Counted from the first letter of the stretch, positions 47,232-57,110 are shown. The stretch is DNA of 64,000 bases from Streptomyces sp. NRRL S-1022 (GCF_000720135.1 NZ_JOIU01000002.1:248001-312000); one strand, 5' to 3'. Notes: generated from the sequence alone by a model not told the origin. Program-made: numbers and translations.

Positions 47232-48743
47232 CTAGCCCGCGACGACGGCCTCCGCGGCGGCCACACCGCAGACCCGGGCGGCGCCGTAGGTGGCGATGTG
47301 CAGGGCGCCGCGCGGCGGGGCCTGGGGCAGGCCCATCTCGACCACGACGGTGTCGGGCCGGGCGGCGAGCAGGGTGTCGAGCGCGGAGCGCATCCAGTCG
47401 TGCCGGTGCTCGTCGCGGACCACGGCGACGATCCGGCGGTCCCCGGCCGCGGCGAGGACGGCCGCGCCGGCACCCGCGCCGGTGAAGGAGCCGGAGGCGC
47501 TGCCGGGCAGCAGCCGCTCCAGCTCGGCGGCGACACCCCAGGGGGTCTGGTCGCCGACGGCGATGTTCGGGGCCGGGTTGAACTGGGCGACGTACGCCGG
47601 TGCGGTGACCGGTGCGGCGGCGCCCGCCCGGGTCACCGTCAGCGCGCGGCGGGCCGCGACCAGGCCGATCTCCGGGTCGGCCGGGGTCCTGGCCGCGTCG
47701 CCGCGGGCCGCGACGGTCCAGGCGGCCAGCTCGCGGACCCGGGCGGCGGCGTCGGCGAGCCGTTCCTCGGGCAGTTCCCCGGAGCGCACGGCGGCCACGA
47801 GCGCGTCCCGGAGCCCCAGCACGGTGCCCTCGTCGCACAGTCCGCCGCCCACGCAGATGGCGTCGGCGCCGGCCGCGATGGCGAGGACCACGCCGTGTTC
47901 GAGGCCGTAGGTGCCGGAGATGGCGCGCATCTCCATGCCGTCGGTGACGATCAGGCCCTGGTAGCCGAGTTCGCCGCGCAGCAGCTCGGTGAGGACGCGC
48001 CGGGACAGGGTGCCGGGGCGGTCCGGGTCGAGCGCGGGCACGAGGATGTGGGCGCTCATGATCGCCCGGGTGCCGGCGGCGATCGCCGCGCGGAACGGGG
48101 GCAGTTCACGTGCGTACAGGGTGTCGGCGTCGACGTCGATGCGGGGTACGGCGTGGTGGGAGTCGACGTTGGTGTCGCCGTGGCCGGGGAAGTGCTTGGT
48201 GCAGGCGGCGACGCCGGTGGACTGCAGGCCCTCCACCCAGGCGGCGGTGTGCCGGGCCACCAGGCCGGGGCTCGCGCCGAAGGAGCGGACGCCGATGACG
48301 GGGTTGTCGGCGTTGGCGTTGACGTCGGCGGAGGGCGCCCAGTCGAAGGTGACGCCGCAGGCGGCCAGGCGCCGGCCCAGCTCGCGGGAGACGGCCCGGG
48401 TGAGAGCGGGGTCGCCGACGGCGCCGAGCGCGTGGTTGCCGGGGAAGGAGGAGCCGGTGCGCACGTCGAGGCGGGTGACGTCGCCGCTCTCCTCGTCGAT
48501 GGCGACCAGCAGGTCGTCACGCTCGGCACGCAACTGCCCGGTGAGCGCGGTGACCTGCTCCTCGCTGACGACGTTGCGGCCGAACAGGGCGACGGAGGCG
48601 AGGCCCTCGCCGATGCGGCGGCGCACCCAGTCCGGGGCGGTGGTGCCGTCGAACCCCGGCTGCAGCACCGCGAGGGCGTCCCGGGCGAGGGCGTCGCCCG
48701 CGGCGGAGCCGCTGCCGGACGCGGCGGTGGCGATGGTGGTCAT
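47232..48743 (-). CDS. dasD: Beta-N-acetylglucosaminidase, GH3 (DasD)
   Basis: Cytosolic GH3 enzyme of 503 residues that should split imported chitobiose to GlcNAc. The NagZ-type motif KHFPGHGDTNVDSHH (general acid His/Asp dyad) and the nucleophile region VTDGMEM are visible, with no signal peptide. A C-terminal extension of about 150 residues beyond the TIM barrel is present. It is the last gene of a das operon, seven bases after dasC, as for dasD of S. coelicolor. ATG at 48743. Confidence 0.9.
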   Translation of the reverse strand: MTTIATAASGSGSAAGDALARDALAVLQPGFDGTTAPDWVRRRIGEGLASVALFGRNVVSEEQVTALTGQLRAERDDLLVAIDEESGDVTRLDVRTGSSFPGNHALGAVGDPALTRAVSRELGRRLAACGVTFDWAPSADVNANADNPVIGVRSFGASPGLVARHTAAWVEGLQSTGVAACTKHFPGHGDTNVDSHHAVPRIDVDADTLYARELPPFRAAIAAGTRAIMSAHILVPALDPDRPGTLSRRVLTELLRGELGYQGLIVTDGMEMRAISGTYGLEHGVVLAIAAGADAICVGGGLCDEGTVLGLRDALVAAVRSGELPEERLADAAARVRELAAWTVAARGDAARTPADPEIGLVAARRALTVTRAGAAAPVTAPAYVAQFNPAPNIAVGDQTPWGVAAELERLLPGSASGSFTGAGAGAAVLAAAGDRRIVAVVRDEHRHDWMRSALDTLLAARPDTVVVEMGLPQAPPRGALHIATYGAARVCGVAAAEAVVAG

Positions 48744-48749
48744 CGGACG

Positions 48750-49580
48750 TCATCCCTTCACGGCGCCGTCGGTCAGACCGCTGACAGCCTTGCGTTGCAG
48801 GAAGATGAAGAGGATCAGGATGGGCAGCGCGAACAGGGAGGAGGCGGCCATGGTGGCGCCCCAGTCGTCACCGAAGGCGGTCTGGAACTGGGACAGCCAC
48901 AGCGGCAGGGTCTGCTTCTCGATGTCCTTGTTGAGGATCAGGACGAGCGGGAACTCGTTCCAGGCGGTGACGAAGCCGAACAGCGAGGTCGCCATCAGGC
49001 CGGGCGCGAGCAGCGGGAAGATCACCTTGACGAAGGCCTGGGTGCGGGTGCAGCCGTCGATCATCGCCGACTCCTCCAGCTCCTTGGGCACGGCGGCGAC
49101 GTAGCCGCGCAGCGTGAGGAGGGTGAGGGGCAGCACCATCACCGTGTAGAAGACGGTGAGCGGGACCAGGCTGTTGAGCATGTCGTTGTCGCGGACGATC
49201 ATGTAGATGGCGATGATCATGACCTCCCAGGGGGCCATCTGCGCCAGCATGAACGTCACGATGAGGCCCCGCCGGCCCTTGAACCGCATCCGCGCCAGGG
49301 CGAAGGCGGCGAACAGGGCGATGACGAGCGAGAAGACGACCGACAGGACCGTGACGGTGACGGAGTTGAGCACCAGGGTCCAGAAGTGGTCGGCGTCGAC
49401 GGCCTTCTTGAAGTGGTCGAGGGTGGCGTTCGTCGGGAACCACACCGGGTCGTCGGCGATGATGTCGCCGGTCGGTTTGAAGGCCGTGGCGAACATCCAG
49501 TAGACGGGGAACACGAAGCCGACGAAGAGGACGGCGGCGGTCGCGTTGGGCCAGATACGGCCGAAGAGCGAGCGCTTCAC
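48750..49580 (-). CDS. dasC: Chitobiose ABC transporter permease DasC
   Basis: Inner-membrane permease, 276 residues, six hydrophobic helices, EAA loop EESAMIDGCTRTQAFVKVIFP. The GTG start (49580) lies in a GTGA overlap with the dasB stop. The importer depends on a shared ATPase (MsiK) encoded elsewhere. Confidence 0.88.
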   Translation of the reverse strand: MKRSLFGRIWPNATAAVLFVGFVFPVYWMFATAFKPTGDIIADDPVWFPTNATLDHFKKAVDADHFWTLVLNSVTVTVLSVVFSLVIALFAAFALARMRFKGRRGLIVTFMLAQMAPWEVMIIAIYMIVRDNDMLNSLVPLTVFYTVMVLPLTLLTLRGYVAAVPKELEESAMIDGCTRTQAFVKVIFPLLAPGLMATSLFGFVTAWNEFPLVLILNKDIEKQTLPLWLSQFQTAFGDDWGATMAASSLFALPILILFIFLQRKAVSGLTDGAVKG

Positions 49581-50575
49581 AGCTCGTCCTCCTCTTGCTT
49601 GAGCACCATGCGCAGGTAGTACGAGGTGATGACGAGCAGGACCAGGATGGTCAGGAAGGAGATGGCCGCGCCGACCCCGAAGTGCTGGTTGCCGACGCCC
49701 TCGACGTAGGCGTAGATCGGCAGGGTCTCGGTGAGGTGGTCGGGGCCGCCCTCGTTGAGCGCGAAGATCTGCGGGAACGCCTTGAAGATCCAGATGACTT
49801 CGAGGAACGTCGTGGCGTACAGGAAGGGCCGCAGGAAGGGCAGGGTCACCGAGGTGAAGCCCTTCCAGGCTCCGGCGCCGTCCAGGGAGGCGGCCTCGTA
49901 CAGCTCCCGGGGGATCGTGGTGGTGGCCGCGTAGAGGTTGATCGCCACGAAGGGTATGGACTGCCAGACCAGGAGCAGGGTGATCACGGCGAAGGTGGAG
50001 AACTGGGTCTGCAGCCAGTTGTGGTCGGCCATCGAGTGCCAGCCGAGCTTGTCCAGGACCCAGTTGACGACGCCGAAGCGCTGGGCGAACAGCCACTGGT
50101 AGACGGTGGTGGCCGCGATGACCGGCATGGCCCAGGCGAGGACGAGGCCCACCATGAGCAGCAGCCGCATCTTCGCGCCGAGCCGGGCCAGCAGCAGCCC
50201 GATCAGGGTGCCGATCACCATGATCAGTACCACGTTGACGGCGGTGAAGACGACGGAGCGCTCGACGACGTGCCAGAAGTCGCCGCCGCTCAGCACCTCC
50301 CGGTAGTTGTCGACGCCGTTCCACTCGGTGAGGTGCTGGATGAGCTGGCGTGGATTGAGGTTCTGGAACGACAGCATGCCGTTCTTCACCAGGGGCCAGC
50401 CCAGCAGCACCAGGGTGGCCAGCAGCGCGGGCAGCAGGAGCAGGTAGGGGGCGGTGGCGCGGCGCCGGGACGGGGCGCCGGCGGTGCGGCTGTCACCGCG
50501 CGGCGGGGCCGGCACCCGGGCCTTGCGGACAGCGGGCTCCCCGGCCGTGTCCGTGCCTTCGGTCTGCACTGACAT
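49577..50575 (-). CDS. dasB: Chitobiose ABC transporter permease DasB
   Basis: MalF-type permease, 332 residues, with a Pro/Arg-rich cytosolic N-terminus (residues 1-45), six hydrophobic helices starting LLLLPALLATLVLLGW, and EAA loop YEAASLDGAGAWKGFTSVTL. ATG at 50575 (MSVQTEGTD) is preferred to one twelve codons upstream because GGAAGAG precedes it, although at long spacing. A stem-loop separates it from dasA. Confidence 0.88.
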   Translation of the reverse strand: MSVQTEGTDTAGEPAVRKARVPAPPRGDSRTAGAPSRRRATAPYLLLLPALLATLVLLGWPLVKNGMLSFQNLNPRQLIQHLTEWNGVDNYREVLSGGDFWHVVERSVVFTAVNVVLIMVIGTLIGLLLARLGAKMRLLLMVGLVLAWAMPVIAATTVYQWLFAQRFGVVNWVLDKLGWHSMADHNWLQTQFSTFAVITLLLVWQSIPFVAINLYAATTTIPRELYEAASLDGAGAWKGFTSVTLPFLRPFLYATTFLEVIWIFKAFPQIFALNEGGPDHLTETLPIYAYVEGVGNQHFGVGAAISFLTILVLLVITSYYLRMVLKQEEDEL

Positions 50576-50617
50576 GAGTTGCCATCTCTTCCGTGGCCGT
50601 ACGGACGACACAGGTGA

Positions 50618-50646
50618 GCCGGGGGCGCGCGTACGGCGCCCCCGGC
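50618..50646 (-). terminator. Stem-loop between dasA and dasB
   Basis: Perfect 11-base stem (50618-50628 with 50636-50646) and 7-base loop, eight bases beyond the dasA stop. Likely an attenuator that keeps binding-protein expression above that of the permeases. Confidence 0.7.
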
Positions 50647-50653
50647 GCGGTCA

Positions 50654-51934
50654 TCAGTTCTGCTGGGCCAGGCGCTTGTTGATCTCGCCTTCGACCTGCT
50701 TGGCGGCGTCCGCCGGGGACTTGCCGTTCAGCACGGCCGTCATGTACGACTTGATCGGGTTCGGGCTGTTCTCCACCGCGCCCCATTCGGGGATCAGCGG
50801 GGTGGTGCCACCGACGGCGGCACCCGGAGCGGCGGCCTCGGCGACGGCGTTGCCCTTGAGGTTGGACTCCAGGGCCTGCTTGTTCGGGATGACGCCGTTG
50901 AGCTTGGCCAGTTCGCCCTCGTACTGGTCGGACAGGGCGATCTTCAGGAACTCCTTGGCCAGGGCCTGCTTCTTGCTGCCCTCGGCGACGGCGAGGTTGG
51001 AACCGCCGAGGAAGACGCCCTCGGGCTTGCCCGCGGCCTCACCGGGGATGGTGAAGTAGCCGAGGTCCTTCTCGATGGCCTTGTTGGCGGTGACGGCCGT
51101 ACCGGCCTCCCAGCCCATGCCGATGAAGGCGCCGGTCTTGCCCTTGGCGAAGACCTCGGCCTGCTGCGGGGTGGCCTCGTCCTTGTCCTTGGGGGCCTTG
51201 GAGTAGGAGGCGTACGTCTTGTAGATCTCCATGGCCTGGGCGACCTTGGGGTCCCCGAGGTTGGAGACGTACTTGTCACCCTCCTTCTTCACCAGGTCGG
51301 CGCCCTGGCCGATGGTCAGGCCGTCGAAGAAGTACCAGTTCTGGCCGGGCAGGTAGAGCGGCTCGGCGTCGGTCTTCTTGCCGATGGTCTCCAGGTCCTT
51401 GAAGAACTCGTCCCGGGTCTTCGGGGTGTCCTTGATGCCGGCCTTGGCCCAGATCTTCTTGTTGTAGATGACGACGCGGTTGGCGAAGTACCACGGAGCG
51501 GCGTACTGCTTGCCGTCGTAGACCGAGGACTGCGAGACCGACGGCGTCCAGTCGGCGCCGATCTCCTTCTTCAGGTCGCTCAGGTCGGCGAGGCCGCCGG
51601 TGGCCGCGTAGGCCGGGGTCTGGGTGTTGCCGACCTCCAGCACGTCCGGCGGGGCGGACTCGGACAGGGCGGTGGTGATCTTCTGCTGGATCCCGTCCCA
51701 CTTCTGCGTCTCGAACTTCAGCTTGGCGCCGGTCTTCTTCTCGAACGCGGCCGTGACGTCCTTGACCCACTGGTCCGGCGTGGAGCCGTCCATCGCCCAG
51801 ACCGTCAGGGTCTGGCCCTTGAAGCTGTCCGGCCCCGCGTTCTTGCCGCTGTCGTCGCCGTCGTCCCCGCCGCACGCCGACACGGAGACCATCATGCCCG
51901 CGATCACGATCGCGGCCGCAAGCTTGCGCTTCAC
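50654..51934 (-). CDS. dasA: Chitobiose-binding lipoprotein DasA
   Basis: Extracellular substrate-binding protein, 426 residues. Lipoprotein signal MKRKLAAAIVIAGMMVS with lipobox VSAC (Cys 21) and an acidic GGDDGDD linker; family-1 binding fold with TLTVWAMDGS, GNTQTPAYAATGGLADL and IGMGWEAGTAV. It is strongly similar to DasA of S. coelicolor as I remember it, which binds N,N'-diacetylchitobiose. The GTG start follows GAGGAGGG. Expression is expected to be repressed by DasR through sites in the adjoining intergenic region. Confidence 0.9.
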   Translation of the reverse strand: MKRKLAAAIVIAGMMVSVSACGGDDGDDSGKNAGPDSFKGQTLTVWAMDGSTPDQWVKDVTAAFEKKTGAKLKFETQKWDGIQQKITTALSESAPPDVLEVGNTQTPAYAATGGLADLSDLKKEIGADWTPSVSQSSVYDGKQYAAPWYFANRVVIYNKKIWAKAGIKDTPKTRDEFFKDLETIGKKTDAEPLYLPGQNWYFFDGLTIGQGADLVKKEGDKYVSNLGDPKVAQAMEIYKTYASYSKAPKDKDEATPQQAEVFAKGKTGAFIGMGWEAGTAVTANKAIEKDLGYFTIPGEAAGKPEGVFLGGSNLAVAEGSKKQALAKEFLKIALSDQYEGELAKLNGVIPNKQALESNLKGNAVAEAAAPGAAVGGTTPLIPEWGAVENSPNPIKSYMTAVLNGKSPADAAKQVEGEINKRLAQQN

Positions 51935-52027
51935 GCCACCCTCCTCAGGGATGCCACTAACCCCCCACGCCCTCGGCGGTGACCTGCGTACGACGCTGTT
52001 GCACGTAGGGCTCGGGACCTGGCCACT

Positions 52028-52043
52028 AATGGTGTAGACCAGT
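52028..52043. promoter_or_regulatory. DasR-box-like site 1
   Basis: AATGGTGTAGACCAGT differs from the palindromic DasR element AGTGGTCTAGACCACT at three or four positions and keeps TGGT-TAGACCA. It is about 95 bases upstream of dasA. Confidence 0.7.
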
Positions 52044-52053
52044 ACGGTGGAGC

Positions 52054-52069
52054 TTGGCCTAGACCTTTT
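52054..52069. promoter_or_regulatory. DasR-box-like site 2
   Basis: TTGGCCTAGACCTTTT keeps the core TGG-CTAGACC. It lies ten bases from site 1, about one helical turn plus the site length. Confidence 0.55.
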
Positions 52070-52167
52070 GGAGTGTCAAGGGTGGTTCGGGAAGCCGGTC
52101 CCGGCCGTTACGAGAAAGTCACCGGAGCGCGTCCGTCCGCGATCCGTCCCATTCGCCCGGAGCGTTC

Positions 52168-52184
52168 AGTTGGACTAGACCATA
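52168..52184. promoter_or_regulatory. DasR-box-like site 3, near dasR
   Basis: The core TTGGACTAGACCATA keeps TGG-CTAGACCA of the DasR element, 53 bases before the dasR start, consistent with autoregulation. Confidence 0.65.
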
Positions 52185-52236
52185 GGGCAGTTGGTCGCTA
52201 TAACGGGAGCCCATCGACACAGCCGGGAAGGCAGGC

Positions 52237-53055
52237 ATGACCACCGACGTCAGCAGCGCCCAGCCGCACAGGGGAGCGTCCGGCCGCACCGCGCGCGTGC
52301 CGAAGTACTACCGGATCAAGCAGCAACTGCTCACCATGGCCGAGGCACTGCAGCCCGGCTCCGCCATGCCCGCGGAACGTCTGCTCGCCGTCCGGTTCGA
52401 CACCTCGCGGACCACCGTCCGGCAGGCGCTCCAGGAACTCGTCGGCGAGGGGCGGCTCAACCGGATCCAGGGCAAGGGCACCTTCGTCGCCCAGCCCAAG
52501 CTGTACCGCACGCTCCAGCTCACCTCGCACACCGAGGACATGCGCGCCCAGGGACTCACCCCGGCCTCGCAGATGCTGGACATCGGAGAGGTGCCCGCGG
52601 ACGAGAAGCTGGCGGGACTGCTCGGCATCGGGATCGGCGAGAAGGTGCTGCGCATCGAGCGGCTGCGGCTGGCCAGCGGCGACCCGATGGCGATCGAGAC
52701 GACCCACCTGTCCGTACGGCGCTTCCCCGGCCTGCGCCGGTCCCTGGCCACGCACCCCTCGCTCTACACGGCGCTCGCCGAGGTGTACGGCGTCCATCTC
52801 GCCGAGGCCGACGAGACCATCGAGACCTCGCTGTCGACCCCGCGCGAGGCGCAGCTGCTCGCCACCGACGTGGGGCTGCCGATGCTGCTGCTGTCCCGGC
52901 ACTCGCGGGACGCGCAGGGCTCGCCCGTGGAATGGGTGCGCTCGGTGTACCGGGGGTCCCGCTACAAGTTCGTGGCCGCCCTGCGCCGGCCGGACGCCCC
53001 GGTGGTCCGGCGGAGGACGGCCCCGCCGGACCGGGACGGGGCCGGCCGCGCCTGA
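52237..53055 (+). CDS. dasR: GntR/HutC-family regulator DasR (or close paralogue)
   Basis: 272-residue repressor. N-terminal GntR winged helix ([24 protein letters not shown], about residues 45-70) ending [10 protein letters not shown], then a UTRA effector domain ([37 protein letters not shown]). DasR senses glucosamine-6-phosphate or related phosphosugars and controls chitin/GlcNAc use and antibiotic genes. Compared with S. coelicolor DasR as remembered, the opening and UTRA core match but the first 45 residues and several positions differ more than expected for such a conserved protein, so this may be a paralogue. ATG at 52237 with GAAGG upstream. Confidence 0.83.
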   Translation: MTTDVSSAQPHRGASGRTARVPKYYRIKQQLLTMAEALQPGSAMPAERLLAVRFDTSRTTVRQALQELVGEGRLNRIQGKGTFVAQPKLYRTLQLTSHTEDMRAQGLTPASQMLDIGEVPADEKLAGLLGIGIGEKVLRIERLRLASGDPMAIETTHLSVRRFPGLRRSLATHPSLYTALAEVYGVHLAEADETIETSLSTPREAQLLATDVGLPMLLLSRHSRDAQGSPVEWVRSVYRGSRYKFVAALRRPDAPVVRRRTAPPDRDGAGRA

Positions 53056-53081
53056 GGCAGGGGCGCGGGCGCAGTCGCGGA

Positions 53082-53756
<675 letters not shown>

Positions 53757-53807
53757 TCACCGGGCCGTCCGGGCCGGTCACACCGGGTTCGGCGGGGTCC
53801 GGCAGGC

Positions 53808-54206
53808 CTAGGGCAGTACGGCGAACCCGTCCAGCTCCACCAGAGCCCGCTCGTCCCACAGCCGTACGACCTGTACGACGGCCATCGCGGGATAGTCACG
53901 GCCCGCCGCGTCCCGCCAGATCCGGCCGAGCCGGGCGGCGTGGGCACGGTACGCGGCGACGTCGGTGGCGTAGACGGTGACCCGGGCGAGGTCGGCGGGG
54001 GTGCCGCCGGCCGCGCGCAGGGCGGTGAGGAGGTTGCCGAGGGCCTTCTCGAACTGCTCGGGCAGCGTCTCGCCGGTGATCTTTCCGTCGCCGTCGAGGG
54101 CGGTCTGGCCCGCGAGGAACACCACCCGCGAGCCGGCCGCGACGACGGCGTGCGAGAAGCCCGTGGGCGGGGCCAGCCCGGGCGGGTTGACGCGCTCGGC
54201 CGTCAC
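53808..54206 (-). CDS. RidA-family enamine/imine deaminase
   Basis: 132-residue RidA/YjgF-family protein. FSHAVVAAGSRVVFLAGQTA and the C-terminal strand ALVELDGFAVLP fit the family; the usual catalytic Arg region appears as DLARVTVYATD. RidA enzymes hydrolyse reactive enamines and imines. Its GTG overlaps the acyl-CoA dehydrogenase stop (GTGA), so it belongs to this CoA-thioester pathway and may deaminate an enamine formed from a 2-aminobenzoyl-CoA-derived ring. Confidence 0.88.
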   Translation of the reverse strand: MTAERVNPPGLAPPTGFSHAVVAAGSRVVFLAGQTALDGDGKITGETLPEQFEKALGNLLTALRAAGGTPADLARVTVYATDVAAYRAHAARLGRIWRDAAGRDYPAMAVVQVVRLWDERALVELDGFAVLP

Positions 54207-55333
54207 CGGTCCTCCTTGTGCTCGACGGCGTACAACTCCTTGGCGATGATGCCTCGTTGGACCTCGCTGGCGCCCTCGTAGATGCGGGGCGCGCGCACCT
54301 CGCGGTAGAGGTGTTCCAGCAGGTGGCCGCGGCGCAGGGCACGGGCGCCGTGCAGCTGGACGGCGGTGTCGACGACGTACTGCGCGGTCTCGGTGGCGAG
54401 CAGCTTGGCCATCGCGGCCCGCCGGGGGACGTCGGCGGCGCCCGCGTCGTACGCCGCCGCGGCCGCGTACACCATCAGCCGGGCCGCCTCGGTGCGCAGG
54501 GCCATCTCGGCGACCTGGTGGGACACGGCCTGAAGGTCCATCAGCCTGCCGTGGAACGCCTCGCGCCGGCGGGTGTGGCCGACGGTGGCGTCCAGCGCGG
54601 CCTGCGCCATGCCGACCGCGAAAGCGCCGACGCTGGGCCGGAACAGGTTGAGGGTGCCCATGGCGACGGCGAAACCGCGCTCGGGTGCGCCGAGCACGTC
54701 GGCGGCGGTGACGGGCACGGCGTCGAAGTCCAGGGCGCCGATGGGGTGCGGCGAGATCATCTCCAGGGCGCTGCCGGTGAGTCCGGGCCGGTCGGCCGGG
54801 ACCAGGAAGGCGGTCACCCCGCGGGCCCCGGCGCCCGGTGTGGTGCGGGCGAAGACGGTGTAGAAGTCGGCCTCGGGGGCGTTGGAGATCCAGCACTTGG
54901 CGCCGGTCAGCCGCCAGCCGCCGCCGTCGGGGGCGGCCGCCAGGGCCAGCGCCGCCGCGTCCGACCCGGCGCCGGGCTCGCTCAGCGCGAAGGCGGCGAC
55001 CGCGCTGCCGTCGGCGACCCGGGGCAGCCAGCGGGCGCGCTGGTCCGGGGTGCCGTGGGCGTGCACCGGGTGGGCGCCCAGGCCCTGCAGGGCGAGCGCG
55101 GTCTCGGCCTCGGTGCAGGCCTGGGCGAGGGACTCCCGCATCAGGCACAGGTCCAGCGCGCCGGCGGCGAACAGCCGTGCGAGCAGGCCCAGTCGGCCGA
55201 GTTCGGCGAGGAGCGGCCGGTTGACGCGGCCGGGTGTGCCCCGGTCGGCGAGCGGGCGCAGTCGGCCGGCGGCCAGCTCGCGCAGCTCGGCACACCAGGC
55301 GGTCTGCTCGGGTCCGAGTGAGAATGCGGACAC
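54203..55333 (-). CDS. Acyl-CoA dehydrogenase
   Basis: FAD enzyme of 376 residues. FALSEPGAGSDAAAL binds the flavin and WRLTGAKCWISNA the substrate side; YREVRAPRIYEGASEVQR contains the C-terminal FAD-binding and catalytic-Glu region. The family introduces an alpha-beta double bond into acyl-CoA. GTG at 55333 has GGAGGA upstream. First gene of a leftward pair with RidA, divergent from the CoA ligase gene; its upstream region carries the 28-base element shared with the hydratase gene. Confidence 0.9.
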   Translation of the reverse strand: MSAFSLGPEQTAWCAELRELAAGRLRPLADRGTPGRVNRPLLAELGRLGLLARLFAAGALDLCLMRESLAQACTEAETALALQGLGAHPVHAHGTPDQRARWLPRVADGSAVAAFALSEPGAGSDAAALALAAAPDGGGWRLTGAKCWISNAPEADFYTVFARTTPGAGARGVTAFLVPADRPGLTGSALEMISPHPIGALDFDAVPVTAADVLGAPERGFAVAMGTLNLFRPSVGAFAVGMAQAALDATVGHTRRREAFHGRLMDLQAVSHQVAEMALRTEAARLMVYAAAAAYDAGAADVPRRAAMAKLLATETAQYVVDTAVQLHGARALRRGHLLEHLYREVRAPRIYEGASEVQRGIIAKELYAVEHKEDR

Positions 55334-55401
55334 GGCCGGTCCTCCCTCCGGGGTCGCGTTCCGGGGCGGGTCCCCGCCCCTGCCGCACCCCGCCTGCTGA
55401 C

Positions 55402-55429
55402 GTTATCGCGTGCAGTTGACTGCCGTCAC
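55402..55429 (-). promoter_or_regulatory. Shared promoter/operator element, copy 1
   Basis: 28-base element matching the one at 61172-61199 at 21 positions, read here on the + strand. On the minus strand it contains GTGACG and GATAAC spaced by 16 bases, a plausible promoter for the acyl-CoA dehydrogenase gene, with a partial TGAC/GTCA dyad inside it. It also lies 89-116 bases upstream of the divergent CoA ligase gene. Confidence 0.55.
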
Positions 55430-55517
55430 CAACACGATACGCTCAAGGCGCGAGCCCACCAGGTAGCCCGTTCGGACACTGTCCCGGACATCTGTCACGG
55501 CAAGGGGGCGGACCGCC

Positions 55518-57110
55518 ATGCATCTCTCGGCCCACGTCGACACGTTCGCGCGCGACCATCTGCCCCCGCCGCACGAGTGGCCCGAGCTGCGGTTCGACCT
55601 GCCGGAACTGCGCTACCCCGACCGGCTGAACTGCGCCGCGGAACTCCTGGACCACGCCGACCCGGCCCGCCCGGTGTTCCGCACCCCGGACGGCGCCGCC
55701 TGGACCTACGGCGAGCTGCGCGCGCGGGTCGACCGGATCGCGCACGTGCTCACCGGCTCGCTGGGCGTGGTCCCGGGCAACCGGGTGCTGCTGCGCGGCC
55801 CCACCACGCCCTGGCTCGCCGCCTGCTGGCTGGCGGTGCTGAAGGCGGGCGGGGTCGCGGTCACCGTGCTGGCCCAGCAGCGCCCGCAGGAGCTGGCGAC
55901 CCTGTGCGGGATCGCCCGGGTGGGGCACGCCCTGTGCGACATACGGGTGGTGGACGACCTGGCGCAGGCCTCGATACCCGGGCTGCGCGTCACGACGTAC
56001 GGTGGTGACGCGCCCGACGACCTGCTGCGCCGCCCGGCGCCCGCGGGCCCCTACCCGGCGGTGGACACCGCGGCCGACGACGTCGCCCTGATCGCGTTCA
56101 CCTCCGGTACGACGGGTCGCCCGAAAGGGTGCATGCACTTCCACCGCGATGTGCTGGCGACGGCCGACACCTTCTCCCGGCATGTGCTGCGGCCCCATGA
56201 GGACGATGTCTTCACCGGCAGCCCCCCACTGGGCTTCACCTTCGGTCTCGGCGGGCTGGTGATCTTCCCCCTGCGGGCCGGGGCGAGCGCCCTGCTGCTG
56301 GAACAGGCGGGCCCCCGCCACCTGCTCCCCGCGATCGCCGAGCACCGCGTCTCGGTCCTCTTCACCGCGCCGACCGCCTACCGCGCCATGCTGGAGGAGC
56401 TGGACGGCTACGACCTGAGGTCCCTCAGGCGCTGCGTCTCGGCCGGCGAGAACCTGCCCGCGGCCACCTGGCGGGCCTGGCACGACCGCACGGGCCTGCG
56501 CATCATCAACGGCATCGGCGCCACTGAGCTGCTGCACATCTTCCTCTCCGCCGCCGACGAGCGGATCCGGCCCGGCAGCACGGGACTGCCGGTGCCGGGC
56601 TGGCAGGTGCGCGTCCAGGACGCCGACGGCGAGCCGGTGCCCGACGGCGAGCCCGGGCTGCTCGCCGTGCGCGGCCCGGTCGGCTGCCGCTACCTCGCCG
56701 ACCCGCGGCAGCGGGAGTACGTCCGGGACGGCTGGAACATCACCGGCGACACCTACGTACGCGAGGCCGACGGCTACTTCCGCTATGTGGCCCGCGCCGA
56801 CGACATGATCATCTCGGCCGGGTACAACATCGCCGGACCGGAGGTGGAGGAGGCGCTGCTGCGCCATCCGGACGTGACCGAGACGGCGGTCGTCGGCCGT
56901 CCCGACGAGACCCGCGGGCAGGTCGCGGTGGCCTACACGGTGCTGCGCGCGGGCGCCCGGCGCGACCCGGAGGCCCTGCGCGCGTTCCTCACCGCCGAGC
57001 TGGCGCCGTACAAGTGCCCGCGCGCGTTCGTCTTCCTGGACGCGCTGCCCCGCACGGCCACCGGCAAACTCCAGCGGTTCCGGCTGCGCACCGAAGGTGA
57101 CCAGCAGTGA
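55518..57110 (+). CDS. Aryl-CoA ligase, probably 2-aminobenzoate- or benzoate-CoA ligase
   Basis: 530-residue member of the adenylate-forming superfamily. The phosphate loop ITFTSGTTGRPKG is present as AFTSGTTGRPKGCMHF; other motifs are GATELLHIF (aryl-acid CoA ligase type), GDTYVREADGYFRYVAR, and C-terminal RTATGKLQRFRLR with the catalytic Lys. Benzoate- and aminobenzoate-CoA ligases share this layout. It activates the aromatic acid with ATP and CoA to begin its breakdown. Followed by the paaX-type gene after 15 bases, so probably co-transcribed. Confidence 0.85.
   Translation: MHLSAHVDTFARDHLPPPHEWPELRFDLPELRYPDRLNCAAELLDHADPARPVFRTPDGAAWTYGELRARVDRIAHVLTGSLGVVPGNRVLLRGPTTPWLAACWLAVLKAGGVAVTVLAQQRPQELATLCGIARVGHALCDIRVVDDLAQASIPGLRVTTYGGDAPDDLLRRPAPAGPYPAVDTAADDVALIAFTSGTTGRPKGCMHFHRDVLATADTFSRHVLRPHEDDVFTGSPPLGFTFGLGGLVIFPLRAGASALLLEQAGPRHLLPAIAEHRVSVLFTAPTAYRAMLEELDGYDLRSLRRCVSAGENLPAATWRAWHDRTGLRIINGIGATELLHIFLSAADERIRPGSTGLPVPGWQVRVQDADGEPVPDGEPGLLAVRGPVGCRYLADPRQREYVRDGWNITGDTYVREADGYFRYVARADDMIISAGYNIAGPEVEEALLRHPDVTETAVVGRPDETRGQVAVAYTVLRAGARRDPEALRAFLTAELAPYKCPRAFVFLDALPRTATGKLQRFRLRTEGDQQ

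Larger units (their letters stand above)
51935..52236. other. dasA-dasR divergent control region
   Basis: 302 bases between divergent dasA and dasR containing three DasR-box-like sites (52028-52043, 52054-52069, 52168-52184). No other gene is seen. Confidence 0.8.
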
